Assembly (NCBI GenBank): GCA_039180865.1 | Contig: JBCDCZ010000109.1 | Span: 1 to 13,388 of the forward strand | Origin: JBCDCU01 sp039180865 | Lineage (GTDB): Bacteria > Pseudomonadota > Alphaproteobacteria > Rhizobiales > JACESI01 | Length of the DNA stretch: 13,388 nucleotides | Direction of reading: 5' to 3' | Shown here: positions 1 through 7,293 of the stretch, in pieces | Numbering within the stretch: position 1 is the first letter of the stretch | Layout: each line of letters begins with the position of its first letter | The notes under the pieces: model-generated | What the model saw: only the letters and a program-made list of their open reading frames with translations | The model's database searches: none | Told to the model about the DNA's origin: nothing | Program-made: the position numbers and the translations under genes

Positions 1-79
1 CGACATCGTGCTCTTCGGCAAAAGTCAATAATTCGGTTGGTGATTTCGATTTCAGCTCTTGGAGCTTCATCTCGCGCAT
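1..79 (-). CDS. rho: Transcription termination factor Rho, N-terminal fragment (gene continues past the left edge)
   Basis: Only the first 26 codons are in the window. They read MREMKLQELKSKSPTELL and on to FAEEHDV, which matches the start of alphaproteobacterial Rho (the Rho_N helical region that precedes the RNA-binding cold-shock domain). Rho is the hexameric RNA helicase that ends transcription of unprotected transcripts. I chose the ATG at 79; a second in-frame ATG at 70 (MKLQELK) is possible. The gene lies downstream of hemJ on the same strand after 190 nt, so it may have its own promoter. The hemE-hemJ-rho order is common in this class. Identification rests on the N-terminal match plus synteny; catalytic motifs are outside the window. 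Confidence 0.85.
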   Translation of the reverse strand, partial: MREMKLQELKSKSPTELLTFAEEHDV

Positions 80-269
80 GTGCGATGTCCGCTTTTTATG
101 AGAATGACGGTCGATGACCGAATGGGGAGTACGGCTGGAAGTCCCGCCGTCAACAGGAAGGAATTATCCGCTAACGCAATGACCGGGATAAGGCAAGGAG
201 ATTATTATTCAAAAGACTTAAGCAGGGATGAACAATGCTCCAACTTCCACGCTGTGATAATAAGCATGA
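80..269 (-). promoter_or_regulatory. hemJ-rho intergenic region, probable rho leader
   Basis: This 190-nt gap precedes rho. Read on the minus strand it contains a TTGACG hexamer (near 157-162) that could be a -35 element, without a convincing -10. A short perfect inverted repeat, CGGTC-gat-GACCG, lies at 108-120 in what would be the untranslated leader. No T-run follows it, so it is not an intrinsic terminator. rho genes are often autoregulated through long leaders, which would suit this gap, but that is inference. Confidence 0.3.
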
Positions 270-692
270 TCAGAACGGTTTGACAATCACCAAGATGACG
301 ACAGCAATCATCATCAAGGTTGGAATTTCGTTCGCAATCCTGAAAAATGTATGACTTTTCTGGTTTTCATCTGCGGCGAATGTTTTGACCCAACGAGCGC
401 ACATCATGTGGAAAACAGATATGCCAATCACGAGAACGAGCTTTGCGTGGAACCACCCGGAGAGATAATGCTGGCCTAGAACCATCAGCCACAAACCGAA
501 AACCCAGGTCGATAGCATTGCCGGCGTCATGATCGCCTTCAATAATCTGCGTTCCATGACCTTGAACGTTTCCGACGGTTCTCCGCCAATTTCAGCATTT
601 GTGTGATAAACAAAAAGCCGCGGCAAATATAAGATCCCGGCCATCCAAGCAATAAAAGACACGATATGCGCCACAAGGACCCATTCATACAT
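270..692 (-). CDS. hemJ: Protoporphyrinogen IX oxidase HemJ
   Basis: This 140-residue membrane protein of the HemJ (UPF0093) family oxidises protoporphyrinogen IX to protoporphyrin IX, the penultimate step of haem synthesis, in organisms lacking HemG and HemY. About four hydrophobic segments are visible (roughly residues 4-24, 56-73, 83-98 and 122-138). The conserved His is H9 in the first helix, and the conserved Lys is K84 in WFHAKL; both are reported as essential in the cyanobacterial homologue. The family sequence RIANEIPT is at 118-125. Length is normal. The start ATG has a GGAG Shine-Dalgarno 8 nt upstream (701-704). It starts 15 nt after the hemE stop, so hemE and hemJ very probably share a transcript, which fits consecutive roles in haem synthesis. 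Confidence 0.93.
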   Translation of the reverse strand: MYEWVLVAHIVSFIAWMAGILYLPRLFVYHTNAEIGGEPSETFKVMERRLLKAIMTPAMLSTWVFGLWLMVLGQHYLSGWFHAKLVLVIGISVFHMMCARWVKTFAADENQKSHTFFRIANEIPTLMMIAVVILVIVKPF

Positions 693-707
693 AATTTGGG
701 CTCCGCA

Positions 708-1760
708 TTAAGCGCTCTTATCCAGTCCGATCACTGAAGCTGATCTGACCGTCTCAACCATCAACTCAACATGTTCAATCGGTGTGCTCGGGGTAATTCC
801 ATGTCCAAGATTGAAGATATGAGGACCGTCGCTGAACGCAGCGATAATCTTCTTGATCTGCTCCACCATGCGTTCGCCACCTCCGATGAGAAGTAATGGA
901 TCGAGGTTGCCTTGAACGCAGGTTTTCGTCTGGATTTGAGTTCGGGCAAATTCCAGTGGAACAGTCCAATCCAATCCCAATGCATCAACACCCGTTTCTT
1001 CAACGAAAGATGCCGCGTGAAGGGCAGCTCCTTTAGGGAAGCCGATAACCTTCACATCCGGATAAACCTCTTTGACCGCTTTGGTTATTTTTTGAACCGG
1101 TCGCATGCAAAAATCGCGAAAATCCTTCTCGCCGAGGACCGAGGACCACGTATCGAAAATCTGGACACAATCCGCACCAGACTTCACCTGTTCAATGAGA
1201 TAACGCGACGATGCCTCAGTCAAAACATCGATGAGTTTCGCAAAAGCGTCAGGATGTTGTTGTCTGAAAATCCTTGCAGGCGCCTGATCCGGTGTTCCAT
1301 GACCTGCAATCATGTAAGTGGCCACAGTCCAGGGCGCGCCGCAAAATCCAATCAGTGTTTTATCTTCGGGAAGCGCCTGACGGATTCCACTCACGGTTTC
1401 AAAAACGGGCGCTAGATAGTCAAGCAGTCGATCCGAGCTGAGATCATCGATTTCGTTCACCCGAATGGGTTCAAGAACCGGGCCCCTTCCTTCGTGAAAT
1501 TCAACCTTTTGCCCCAGCGCGTCTGGAACGACCAGAATATCGGAAAAAAGAATGGCAGCATCAAAACCAAAACGCCGGATTGGTTGCATCGTAACCTCAA
1601 TCGCGTGCTCCGGCGTGTAACACAAATCCAAGAAGGATCCCGCTTTCGCTCGAGTGGAACGATATTCCGGCAGATAGCGGCCCGCTTGCCGCATCATCCA
1701 TATCGGCGGTGGGAATGAAGATTCTCCTCCGAGGACTTTCAAAACCTTTTTCACTGCCAT
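708..1760 (-). CDS. hemE: Uroporphyrinogen decarboxylase HemE
   Basis: This cytosolic enzyme removes the four acetate carboxyls of uroporphyrinogen III to give coproporphyrinogen III. At 350 residues it is full length. The first family signature, PPIWMMRQAGRYLPEYR, is at about residues 18-34 and holds the substrate-binding arginines. The catalytic aspartate is D74 in LFSDILVVP. The second signature, GFCGAPWTVATYM, is at 138-150, and the C-terminal LGHGITPSTP loop is present. The ATG is preceded by GAGGT 8 nt upstream. The start of hemE abuts the 538-nt gap interpreted as oriC, a linkage well known in alphaproteobacteria. hemJ follows directly. Confidence 0.97.
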   Translation of the reverse strand: MAVKKVLKVLGGESSFPPPIWMMRQAGRYLPEYRSTRAKAGSFLDLCYTPEHAIEVTMQPIRRFGFDAAILFSDILVVPDALGQKVEFHEGRGPVLEPIRVNEIDDLSSDRLLDYLAPVFETVSGIRQALPEDKTLIGFCGAPWTVATYMIAGHGTPDQAPARIFRQQHPDAFAKLIDVLTEASSRYLIEQVKSGADCVQIFDTWSSVLGEKDFRDFCMRPVQKITKAVKEVYPDVKVIGFPKGAALHAASFVEETGVDALGLDWTVPLEFARTQIQTKTCVQGNLDPLLLIGGGERMVEQIKKIIAAFSDGPHIFNLGHGITPSTPIEHVELMVETVRSASVIGLDKSA

Positions 1761-1943
1761 GTTGTTACACCTCGGAACATTCTGGATCCCACGGTTCCAG
1801 TCTCGGTCTTTTTCTTTTTCCTTACAAACAAAAAGGATTCTGTATTTTCCTTCTGTTTTTATTAGGGGCGTGGGTTATGAGAATTCACACTTGCCAACAT
1901 GTTCGATCATTTTCGCTTTCCGATAACAAATTTGGAAAAACCC

Positions 1944-1952
1944 TTATGAACA
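1944..1952 (+). promoter_or_regulatory. DnaA-box-like 9-mer TTATGAACA
   Basis: One mismatch (position 6) to the relaxed consensus TTATNCACA and two to TTATCCACA. It is 10 nt from a second box in opposite orientation. It would be a low-affinity site, as is common in alphaproteobacterial origins. Confidence 0.4.
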
Positions 1953-1962
1953 AGATAGAATA

Positions 1963-1971
1963 TGTCGATAA
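1963..1971 (-). promoter_or_regulatory. DnaA-box-like 9-mer TTATCGACA
   Basis: Read on the minus strand this has a single mismatch to TTATCCACA, the best match in the hemE-maf gap. It lies inside the AT-rich core and faces the TTATGAACA site. Confidence 0.45.
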
Positions 1972-2204
1972 GCATAATTAGATTAATCAGAACAATGGTT
2001 TATCTCTAAAAGTCCGGTGGGCAATTTGTGACTCAATCGGTATTGTTCTCACCTCTTAAAAGATCCCCATAGCCAGCCCATCCTGTTTGCCCTTTTCCCC
2101 ACCGCCAAAAGCTGTCGAAGTATTTCCGATGTTTTGAGGATGAAATTCGACACCTCACTATCCCGAGGAGTTTTGAACAGCAATCCATCAGTTTTCCCTT
2201 CCGC

Positions 2205-2219
2205 ATTCCGTTTCGGAAT
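2205..2219. repeat. Inverted repeat ATTCCG-ttt-CGGAAT upstream of maf
   Basis: A perfect 6-bp inverted repeat with a 3-nt centre, about 80 nt before the maf start. A second short palindrome, CGCTT-t-AAGCG, lies at 2249-2259. Neither has a T-run, so they look more like protein-binding or leader structures than terminators. Confidence 0.35.
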
Positions 2220-2298
2220 TTGTATCGAATTGTGTAGGAGTGTGTCAGCGCTTTAAGCGTTCACTGCTCGGCTTGGTGGAAAGAACGGGTTCTTGATT

Positions 2299-2907
2299 AT
2301 GTCACATATCATTCTAGCGTCTTCCTCGCCGATCCGCCGTAAGCTCCTGTCCGAGTGCGGTATCAGCTTCGAGATCTGCAAACCTACAATCGATGAGCGG
2401 TCTGTTGAGACGGCTGCCGGCGGCGATTCGCTTCCGCCGGATGATCTGGCTCTTATACTTGCCATCGCGAAAGCTCAGGATGTGAGCGAGAAAAACCAAG
2501 GTGCGGTCGTAATCGGTTGTGATCAGGTCTTAAGCGTCCCGAATGAGAACGCTCCGGCAATGCTCCACAAGGTTGAAGACATGGCGAGGGCTCGCCGGCA
2601 ACTGCTTACATTGAGGGGACGAACCCATACGCTTCATACCGCCGTCGTTATTGTGAGTGATGCAGCTGTTCAGTTTGAATATGTCGATCGGGCCCATATG
2701 ACGATGCATGAGCTGGCGCCGGAAGAGATTGGGCGTTATCTCTCTCTCGCCGGTGATGATGTCATGGGTTCCGTCGGATGCTATCAACTCGAAGGACCGG
2801 GCGCGCGGCTCTTCAAAAAAATCGATGGCGACTATTTCACGATCCTCGGCCTACCGTTGATTCCGCTCCTTAACGCACTGCGCAATCTGGGACATGCAGA
2901 TCTATGA
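2299..2907 (+). CDS. maf: Maf-family nucleoside triphosphate pyrophosphatase (YceF-like)
   Basis: Maf proteins hydrolyse non-canonical or modified nucleoside triphosphates to monophosphates and pyrophosphate. From the ATG at 2299 the protein has 202 residues. The N-terminal signature LASSSPIRRKLL (residues 6-17), IDE (31-33) and the catalytic-aspartate block GCDQVLSV (73-80, D75) are all present. GCDQ/GSDQ rather than GADT favours the YceF subgroup, which acts on 7-methyl-GTP; this specificity is inferred. A TTG two codons upstream (2293) is a less likely start. The stop overlaps the aroE start (ATGA, 2904-2907), so maf and aroE are translationally coupled. In many relatives a PPDK-regulatory gene precedes maf; here it is absent. 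Confidence 0.92.
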   Translation: MSHIILASSSPIRRKLLSECGISFEICKPTIDERSVETAAGGDSLPPDDLALILAIAKAQDVSEKNQGAVVIGCDQVLSVPNENAPAMLHKVEDMARARRQLLTLRGRTHTLHTAVVIVSDAAVQFEYVDRAHMTMHELAPEEIGRYLSLAGDDVMGSVGCYQLEGPGARLFKKIDGDYFTILGLPLIPLLNALRNLGHADL

Positions 2908-3758
2908 CCAACGACAAGAGGAAAGCGGCCGTCATCGGGTGGCCGGTCAAGCATTCCCGCTCGCCGCTCATTCATGGCCATTGGCTCAAAACTCACGAGA
3001 TAGCCGGCACGTATGAAGCGATTGCTGTTGCGCCAGATGATATCCAGTCTTTCTTTGAAGATTTTCCGAAAAGCGGTTTGGTGGGAGCGAATGTGACGAT
3101 CCCCCACAAGGAGACGGTGATCCCGTTTCTGAGCTCCCTCGATAAGGCGGCATTAGAAATCGGCGCGGTCAATACTGTTTGGCTGGAAGACAAGGATCTT
3201 CACGGTACGAATACAGACTGGACTGGGTTTTTGGATAATCTCGACCAGGAAGCACGAGGTTGGGATTCAAAACGAAATACTGCGCTCGTTGTCGGTGCAG
3301 GTGGTGCCGCACGCGGGATCGTTTACGGACTGAATCAACGCGGGTTTGACAGGATAGTCGTCGCGAACAGAACGCTGGAACGCGCCGAGGTCCTGGCCAA
3401 GGGTTTCGGGCATGCGATTGAGCCGATTGGCCTTGCCCAGGCTCAAGCGGTTGTCGGTGAGGCCGATGTTGTCGTCAATACGACGAGCCTCGGTATGGAG
3501 GGCTCAGATCTAATGCCGATCGATCTTGCTGCAGCGCAAAACGAGTGCGTTGTGACTGACATCGTTTACGTGCCCCTCGAAACACCGTTTCTGCGTGATG
3601 CGAAACGCTACGCGCTCAAAACAGTCGACGGCCTCGGCATGCTTCTTCATCAGGCTGCACCTGGCTGTGAGAAATGGTTTGGCGTCCGACCGATCGTCAC
3701 GGCCGAGCTGCGCGCGGAGATCGTAGCCGATCTCAATAAAACCGACGAGCAGATCTGA
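2904..3758 (+). CDS. aroE: Shikimate dehydrogenase (NADP+) AroE
   Basis: AroE reduces 3-dehydroshikimate to shikimate with NADPH in the chorismate pathway. At 284 residues it is normal length. The substrate domain has PVKHSRSP (14-21), the catalytic lysine K69 in NVTIPHK, N90, and D105 in GTNTD, which pairs with the lysine. The Rossmann domain has VVGAGGAAR (129-137), and NRT (155-157) binds the NADP phosphate. The C-terminal GLGMLLHQAA carries the substrate-binding Q250. It overlaps maf by 4 nt and coaE by 1 nt (TGATG), so the three genes are one operon. Confidence 0.97.
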   Translation: MTNDKRKAAVIGWPVKHSRSPLIHGHWLKTHEIAGTYEAIAVAPDDIQSFFEDFPKSGLVGANVTIPHKETVIPFLSSLDKAALEIGAVNTVWLEDKDLHGTNTDWTGFLDNLDQEARGWDSKRNTALVVGAGGAARGIVYGLNQRGFDRIVVANRTLERAEVLAKGFGHAIEPIGLAQAQAVVGEADVVVNTTSLGMEGSDLMPIDLAAAQNECVVTDIVYVPLETPFLRDAKRYALKTVDGLGMLLHQAAPGCEKWFGVRPIVTAELRAEIVADLNKTDEQI

Positions 3759-4339
3759 TGATCATCCTAGGCCTCACCGGTTCCATTGGCATGGGAAAAT
3801 CAACCACTGCAGATATGTTTCGCGCGCTCGGTGTTCCTGTTCATGACGCAGACCGTACGGTTCATGACCTTTATGCATCAGATCTAGCAGGACCAATCGA
3901 AGATGCGTTTCCCGGCACGGTGAAAGATGGTGTCGTTGACAGGGGCGCCCTTGCCGGACATGTCCTCGACAAACCGGCGGCGATGAAACGGCTCGAAGCG
4001 ATTGTCCACCCTGCAGTCCGAGATGCCGAAGAGGCATTTCTCAGGCGCGAGCGGGAAAATGGAACCCCCGTCGTCCTCCTCGACATTCCCTTGTTGTTTG
4101 AAACCGGGGGCGACGCACGGGTCGATAAAATCGTTGTTGTGACAGCGGATCCTGACATTCAGCGTGAACGGGTTTTATCCCGCCCGGCGATGACCGAAGA
4201 AAAATTCGATCAAATCCTGTCGCGACAGCTTCCGGATCCTGAAAAACGCGAGCGCGCCGATTTCATTATCGATACCGGAAAAGGCATGGAAGCGGCAAAC
4301 GAGGCCGTTTCGGATATTCTTCGCTCATTAACCGGGTGA
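3758..4339 (+). CDS. coaE: Dephospho-CoA kinase CoaE
   Basis: CoaE phosphorylates the ribose 3'-hydroxyl of dephospho-CoA with ATP, the last step of coenzyme A synthesis. The protein has 193 residues. The P-loop GSIGMGKST is at 8-16, the HDAD block that precedes the CoA-binding region is at 29-32, IVHPAVR is at 82-88, and DIPLLFETG is at 109-117. All are family hallmarks. Its start codon shares one base with the aroE stop, so translation is coupled. The aroE-coaE-dnaQ order is standard in alphaproteobacteria. Confidence 0.97.
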   Translation: MIILGLTGSIGMGKSTTADMFRALGVPVHDADRTVHDLYASDLAGPIEDAFPGTVKDGVVDRGALAGHVLDKPAAMKRLEAIVHPAVRDAEEAFLRRERENGTPVVLLDIPLLFETGGDARVDKIVVVTADPDIQRERVLSRPAMTEEKFDQILSRQLPDPEKRERADFIIDTGKGMEAANEAVSDILRSLTG

Positions 4340-4358
4340 GCGTGCCTGATAGGCCCGC

Positions 4359-4374
4359 TGTTCCACGTGAAAAT
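4359..4374. promoter_or_regulatory. parS-like ParB-binding palindrome
   Basis: TGTTCCACGTGAAAAT matches the near-universal parS sequence TGTTCCACGTGAAACA at 14 of 16 positions; only the last two bases differ. It is in the 91-nt non-coding gap between coaE and dnaQ, about 2.4 kb from the putative oriC core. ParB clamps load at such sites to drive origin segregation, and alphaproteobacterial parS sites cluster near oriC. No second site was found in this window. The CACGTG core alone is common by chance, but the extended match in a short intergenic gap is not. Confidence 0.6.
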
Positions 4375-4430
4375 CGTTGAAAACGAATAATTTAGCTGAA
4401 CAGAGCAGCGAGGCGATTTACCTTTAAAGA

Positions 4431-5162
4431 ATGAGAGAAATAGTCTTCGATACAGAAACGACCGGCTTCGATCCCGAAAACGGGGATCGGATTGTTGAAA
4501 TTGGTTGCGTTGAAATCCTCAATCAGGTTCCGACCGGAAACACGTTTCACGTTTACATCAATCCCGAGCGCGATATGCCGCAAGGGGCATTCGAAGTGCA
4601 TGGGCTTTCCGAAGAGTTCCTGTCGGATAAGCCGGTCTTCGCCGCGATTGCAGAAGAATTTGTGACCTTTGTTGGGGATGGGTCGAAACTCGTCGCGCAC
4701 AATGCCAGCTTCGATATGAAGTTTATAAACGCTGAACTTAAGAAGGTGAATTTCGCGGAGGTTTCGCTGGACCGTGTCGTGGATACGCTGGCAATTGCCC
4801 GTCGACGCCATCCGATGGGCCCGAACAGCCTTGATGCGCTGTGTTCACGCTACGGTATCGATAATTCACGGCGTGAAAAGCACGGCGCGCTCCTCGATGC
4901 GGAGCTTCTCGCAGATGTTTACATCGAGCTCCTGGGTGGGCGTCAGCGCGGTTTTGATCTGGTCAGTCGTGACGATACGGCGTCTCACAAGGTATCGGAC
5001 GATGGCCGGTCGACTACTCAAGCCGTTCGCCCCTCTACCCTGCCACCCCGTTTGACAGACTCAGAGGAGGCGGCCCACAAAGCTTTCGTGGGTCAGCTGG
5101 GTGACGACACAATTTGGCAGCGCATCTGGGATTCGGAGGATACGCCACAAGGCGTGTCTTGA
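4431..5162 (+). CDS. dnaQ: DNA polymerase III epsilon subunit (3'-5' proofreading exonuclease) DnaQ
   Basis: DnaQ removes mispaired bases in the replicative polymerase. The 243-residue protein shows the DEDDh exonuclease set: FDTETTG with D7 and E9 (ExoI), HNASFDMKF with D95 (ExoII), and HGALLDAELLADVY with H151 and D156 (ExoIII). After residue 175 comes a variable linker, then a C-terminal segment (about 205-240) expected to contact the polymerase alpha subunit. The start ATG has only a distant GAGGCG at about 15 nt, so initiation may be weak. It is 91 nt downstream of coaE with a parS-like site in between. In many relatives secB follows convergently; here a tRNA and accessory genes follow instead. 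Confidence 0.95.
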   Translation: MREIVFDTETTGFDPENGDRIVEIGCVEILNQVPTGNTFHVYINPERDMPQGAFEVHGLSEEFLSDKPVFAAIAEEFVTFVGDGSKLVAHNASFDMKFINAELKKVNFAEVSLDRVVDTLAIARRRHPMGPNSLDALCSRYGIDNSRREKHGALLDAELLADVYIELLGGRQRGFDLVSRDDTASHKVSDDGRSTTQAVRPSTLPPRLTDSEEAAHKAFVGQLGDDTIWQRIWDSEDTPQGVS

Positions 5163-5190
5163 AAAATTTCAAAAAAATCGTCTGAGCCAC

Positions 5191-5218
5191 TTCTCAAGCG
5201 GAATTGTAATCGCTATAT
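5191..5218 (+). promoter_or_regulatory. Predicted sigma-70-type promoter for the structured RNA and tRNA-fMet
   Basis: TTCTCA (5191-5196, 4/6 to TTGACA) is followed after 16 nt by CTATAT (5213-5218). The expected transcription start is near 5224-5226, which coincides with the 5' end of the inverted-repeat structure below. Strong stable-RNA promoters of alphaproteobacteria often have such a TATATG-type -10. Predicted by eye only. Confidence 0.4.
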
Positions 5219-5222
5219 GAGC

Positions 5223-5329
5223 AGTCTCTCACGCAATGACCACCTGTGAGATCGTAAGCCTGCGAGGCTTCGAATAGGAGGTTGGTCATATCTGACAGAA
5301 CAGATCAGATTGCACCGTTTGGTGAGACT
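5223..5329 (+). ncRNA. Candidate structured small RNA or tRNA leader upstream of tRNA-fMet
   Basis: The segment can form nested helices. A closing stem pairs AGTCTC plus AC (5223-5232, two bases bulged) with GTGAGACT (5322-5329). GCAA (5233-5236) pairs with TTGC (5310-5313). TGACCACCT (5237-5245) pairs with AGGTTGGTCA (5279-5288, one T bulged). AAGCCT-gcg-AGGCTT (5256-5270) is a perfect hairpin. ATCTG (5290-5294) can pair with CAGAT (5301-5305). A competing fold exists: TCTCAC also complements GTGAGA at 5246-5251. The tRNA begins 4 nt after the closing stem, so RNase P cleavage at the tRNA would release this RNA. I do not recognise it as a known RNA family. It could simply be a leader. Confidence 0.35.
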
Positions 5330-5333
5330 TTGT

Positions 5334-5413
<80 letters not shown>

Positions 5414-5522
5414 CATAAACGAAGTAGCAGATACCCCGTCCGAGTGACCAACGTGACCGTCGCGAGACCTAACCACGTTCTGCTTCCGACATGTTTGCCC
5501 TACTTTTCTTGCGCCCGCGTAC

Positions 5523-7154
5523 TTACCCCGTTGGGCCGAAAGTCTCGAAATGGATGTGCTGGGCAGGCACACCGGCAGCTTCGAGGCCGTTCTTAATGTC
5601 AGCGAGAAACTTCGCTGGGCCGCAGAGCATGTACCGTGCCTCCGGGCCGGCGTTGAGGTCGAGTAGCGTCTGTGCGGTCACACGGCCCGTTGCGTGATAG
5701 TCGACACCGGGGCGATCCGCCTCGTCTGGTCGGCTGTAAAGGATGTGGGCGGAGAAATTGGGGCGACGGTTTACAAGGTCGGCCACCTCTGCCTTGAGCG
5801 CATGTTGTGTTCCATTGCGGGCGCCATGAACAAACCAAACCGGTCGCTTCCCCACCTCGTAGGATGCCGCGTGCAACATGGAGAGCATGGGTGTCAGCCC
5901 CACGCCGGCACTCACCAGTACAAGCGGACAATTGCTGCAGGGTACGACGAATTCCCCTGAAGGGCGGCGGGCCTGGATCCGGTCAGCGACGCCAACCGTG
6001 TCATGCATAAACTGGGATGCAAGCCCTCTGGCTTCGCGTTTGATGCTGAGCCGGTATGTTTCGCCAAAGGGTGCGCTGGAAAGAGAGTAACTCCGTCGAA
6101 CCTTGCCTTTCTGGCCGGGAATCTCCAACTCGATCGGCAGGTGCTGACCGGCTTCGAACGGCTCCAGCGCTCTGCCATCGGCTGCAGCAAGATGGAAAGA
6201 GGTGATTCCGTCGGATTCGACAACCTTGTCAGTCACCACCAGGTCACGCAGGTCGGCGTTATCAGCCGACCACCTCAAAGACAGCGCCTGCGGACGGTCA
6301 ACCACAGCATCAATTGTAACATCGATCATCCGCAACGCACCGGGATCATGGCTCTCGCTGGCATCCCAATCCACGGTCGCGGTTCCGGTCACCTGCAGCA
6401 GTCCACCGGTCTCGAAATCAACAAACACCAGCCCGATTTTGGGGTTCTCCAGAAGGTTTCCGATCGTGTTGAAGAAGTTGTTTCCGGCATAGTCGGGAAT
6501 GCGCAAATGGGTACCATCCGGGACAGCAACGAAGCCCGGTTCGCCTCCACGGTGCGAGGCGTCAAACCCGTTTGAGGCATGGTCAGTCCGGTCACGATAC
6601 CCCGTTCCTATGAACAATGTGTCGGCAGCGCGGATTCGTGCGGCTTGATCGCTGTTAAGTGCGCTGGACCGGATGGCGGTAGGTGTTGCCGTTGAAGCCA
6701 CCCGGTACCATTCCCGTTCATGAATGTATTGCGGGCAGTTACCAAAGCTTTGATGAATGTCGATGGCGTAGCCGGATGCCGTCGCATGGAACGCTCCACT
6801 CAGGCGGTTACGCCGGCGGGTCGCAAGCTCAATTCCTAGCAGCCCAATGTCGGTGCCGTTGATCAAGGCGTTAGCTAAAGGGTCTTGGGGATCGGGATCA
6901 GTAGCGATTGTGAGCGTTGTGGCGTCTGGAGATTGGATGAAACCGTCAGGCCCATCAAGCAGTGTAACCCATATCTGTCCTTCAGCATCCGAACCGGAGA
7001 GAACCAGAAACGGTAGCTTTGAATAGAAATCACGATGCTGCGTTGGCATATGGGGTCTGATAAATCCGGAAGCCCAGTCTGCAACGTCGGTCACTCCAAC
7101 GCGGGCCTGGGCCTCGATTTCCCCGGCGTGAAAAGGGTTTGCGGCGTGGTTCAT
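5523..7154 (-). CDS. Pyridoxamine-phosphate-oxidase-like / ferredoxin-reductase-like fusion oxidoreductase
   Basis: The 543-residue protein has two parts. Residues 1 to about 300 resemble the FMN-binding split-barrel (PNPOx-like) family, with IRPHMPTQHRDF (32-43), LLGIELATRRRNR (105-117), QSFGNCPQY (135-143) and FVDFETGGLLQ (244-254). Residues about 305-543 form a ferredoxin-NADP-reductase-type module: RSYS (354-357) for FAD, GVGLTP (417-422) and CGPAKF (511-516) for NAD(P), and the terminal HFETFG (535-540). Many relatives continue into a C-terminal [2Fe-2S] ferredoxin domain; this protein stops right after FGPTG. The ATG has AAGGA 7 nt upstream. It probably moves electrons from NAD(P)H to an unknown acceptor. 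It is the last gene of the LysR-linked minus-strand set. Confidence 0.85.
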   Translation of the reverse strand: MNHAANPFHAGEIEAQARVGVTDVADWASGFIRPHMPTQHRDFYSKLPFLVLSGSDAEGQIWVTLLDGPDGFIQSPDATTLTIATDPDPQDPLANALINGTDIGLLGIELATRRRNRLSGAFHATASGYAIDIHQSFGNCPQYIHEREWYRVASTATPTAIRSSALNSDQAARIRAADTLFIGTGYRDRTDHASNGFDASHRGGEPGFVAVPDGTHLRIPDYAGNNFFNTIGNLLENPKIGLVFVDFETGGLLQVTGTATVDWDASESHDPGALRMIDVTIDAVVDRPQALSLRWSADNADLRDLVVTDKVVESDGITSFHLAAADGRALEPFEAGQHLPIELEIPGQKGKVRRSYSLSSAPFGETYRLSIKREARGLASQFMHDTVGVADRIQARRPSGEFVVPCSNCPLVLVSAGVGLTPMLSMLHAASYEVGKRPVWFVHGARNGTQHALKAEVADLVNRRPNFSAHILYSRPDEADRPGVDYHATGRVTAQTLLDLNAGPEARYMLCGPAKFLADIKNGLEAAGVPAQHIHFETFGPTG

Positions 7155-7185
7155 GGGATTGTCCTTGGGATCTAGGGCGGCGTCC

Positions 7186-7219
7186 GCGTTGCCACAACGA
7201 TCTCTGTTAGAGGCAACGC
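7186..7219. repeat. Perfect 8-bp inverted repeat GCGTTGCC / GGCAACGC
   Basis: The arms at 7186-7193 and 7212-7219 are separated by 18 nt; a small inner hairpin CTCT-gtt-AGAG (7202-7212) abuts the right arm. GTCC (7182-7185) and GGAC (7225-7228) could extend the stem past a 5-nt bulge. It lies in the 139-nt gap between the NTF2-like gene and the oxidoreductase, in the latter's leader. On the minus strand no U-run follows, so it is not a standard terminator there. It may be an attenuator, processing site or operator. Confidence 0.5.
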
Positions 7220-7293
7220 TTTTCGGACGTTAATGTGCGATTGCAGGACCGGAGTTTCAGAGCGATCCGGCTATTCCTGTGGTCTATGTGGGG

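Larger units (their letters stand above)
1921..2010. other. AT-rich core of the putative oriC, candidate DNA unwinding element
   Basis: Counting bases gives 25 G/C in 90 nt, so 72% A+T, markedly above the flanking genes. It directly overlaps the two best DnaA-box-like sites. Clusters of AT-rich DNA next to DnaA boxes are where DnaA melts the duplex. The same composition would also suit a promoter region, so the assignment depends on the oriC call. Confidence 0.45.
1761..2298. other. Probable chromosomal replication origin (oriC) between hemE and maf
   Basis: This is the longest non-coding stretch of the window. Genes on both sides point away from it (hemE, hemJ, rho left; maf, aroE, coaE, dnaQ right), as expected for highly expressed genes flanking an origin. 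In Caulobacter, Rickettsia and Sinorhizobium the mapped or predicted origin lies beside hemE. Seen here: an AT-rich core (1921-2010), two DnaA-box-like 9-mers close to each other, a weaker TTTTCCCCA at 2093-2101, a pyrimidine tract at 1801-1822, and two GANTC sites (1836-1840, 2030-2034) of the kind methylated by CcrM. No perfect TTATCCACA box is present. The region must also hold the divergent hemE and maf promoters, and promoters alone could explain part of it. Confidence 0.6.

Noticed and set aside
1709..1981. Plus-strand open frame of 90 codons at the hemE/oriC boundary
   Set aside because: It overlaps the hemE start antisense, has no recognisable residues, and ends in the AT-rich core.
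4541..4556. Second parS-like half site (GTTTCACGTTTAC) inside dnaQ
   Set aside because: Only the left half matches; the right half is not palindromic, and it is in coding sequence.
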